Of a DNA stretch of 64,000 bases, positions 63,905-64,000 are shown in pieces. Each line of letters opens with the position of its first letter. Position 1 is the stretch's first letter. The DNA is taken from assembly GCF_032854445.1 (NCBI RefSeq), contig NC_088300.1, positions 54,224,984 through 54,288,983 of the forward strand, written 5' to 3'. The notes under the pieces were generated by a model, which made no database searches, was not told the DNA's origin, and was given only the letters and a program-made list of their open reading frames with translations. The position numbers and the translations under genes were made by a program. Origin of the DNA: Liolophura sinensis (lineage: Eukaryota; Mollusca; Polyplacophora; Chitonida; Chitonidae).

Positions 63905-64000
63905 TCAATTTTTCCTTGGAATGAATTCTCTTTCATCTTTCTCAATCTCTTTTGAAGTTCCTCTCAAGTTTCCAGATCCACTCCAACCCTTCTTGATTAT
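63905..64000 (-). CDS. Possible last coding exon, unknown gene (partial)
   Basis: A minus-strand frame runs open from the window edge (64000) to a TGA at 63905-63907, giving 31 residues. The composition looks protein-like: charged, with KKGWSGSGNLRGTSKEIEKD and EREFIPRKN at the end. I do not recognise the family. If real, the roughly 4.6 kb of gene-free DNA to its left would be a long 3' UTR. An open frame this short can occur by chance. Confidence 0.35.
   Translation of the reverse strand: MIKKGWSGSGNLRGTSKEIEKDEREFIPRKN

Noticed and set aside
1-64000. CRISPR arrays, prokaryotic operons, phage or plasmid features
   Set aside because: None seen. Tandem repeats here are head-to-tail without spacers, and the genes are intron-bearing animal genes.

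Overview
This is animal nuclear DNA: AT-rich, with genes split by GT-AG introns, long non-coding stretches and many short retroelements. The protein genes are metazoan. Repeated tRNA-derived SINEs whose 3' part reads GAGTACGGCGTAAAACACCAATCAAATAAATAAA resemble elements I associate with mollusc genomes, so a gastropod or bivalve is the best guess. That assignment rests on remembered repeat families and on general gene similarity, not on a search.

Layout. 820-4012 (+): last five coding exons of a BRSK/SAD-type kinase, cut by the left edge. 4013-10898: its 3' UTR and intergenic DNA, with tandem repeats and a small inverted-repeat element. 10899-25619 (-): a complete 12-exon Caprin-1-like gene whose splice phases chain without a break to 630 codons. 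26017-26505 (+): an intronless ISCU iron-sulfur scaffold gene, head to head with caprin across about 400 bp. 27.2-31.2 kb: intergenic, with a SINE carrying a perfect 15-bp target duplication and a roughly 48-bp minisatellite. 33889-39278 (-): a complete 7-exon KMT5B/C (SUV4-20H) histone H4K20 methyltransferase of 782 codons, with one GC-AG intron and a probable promoter near 43.2 kb. 39.3-52.4 kb: repeat-rich intergenic DNA holding SINEs, foldback elements and a decayed Ty3/Gypsy relic. 52428-54844 (-): a divergent FEM-1-like ankyrin gene lacking its 5' end. 54.8-63.9 kb: introns, possible long 3' UTR and more repeats. 63905-64000 (-): possible last exon of an unrecognised gene.

The genes do not form an operon or cassette. 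They are housekeeping and regulatory genes: a polarity kinase, an RNA-granule protein, a mitochondrial Fe-S scaffold, a chromatin methyltransferase and a putative ubiquitin-ligase receptor. I found no convincing new multi-gene system. What is unusual lies in the non-coding DNA: long inverted repeats, a composite inverted-repeat element near 45 kb, recent tandem amplifications, and several SINE families with readable insertion duplications.
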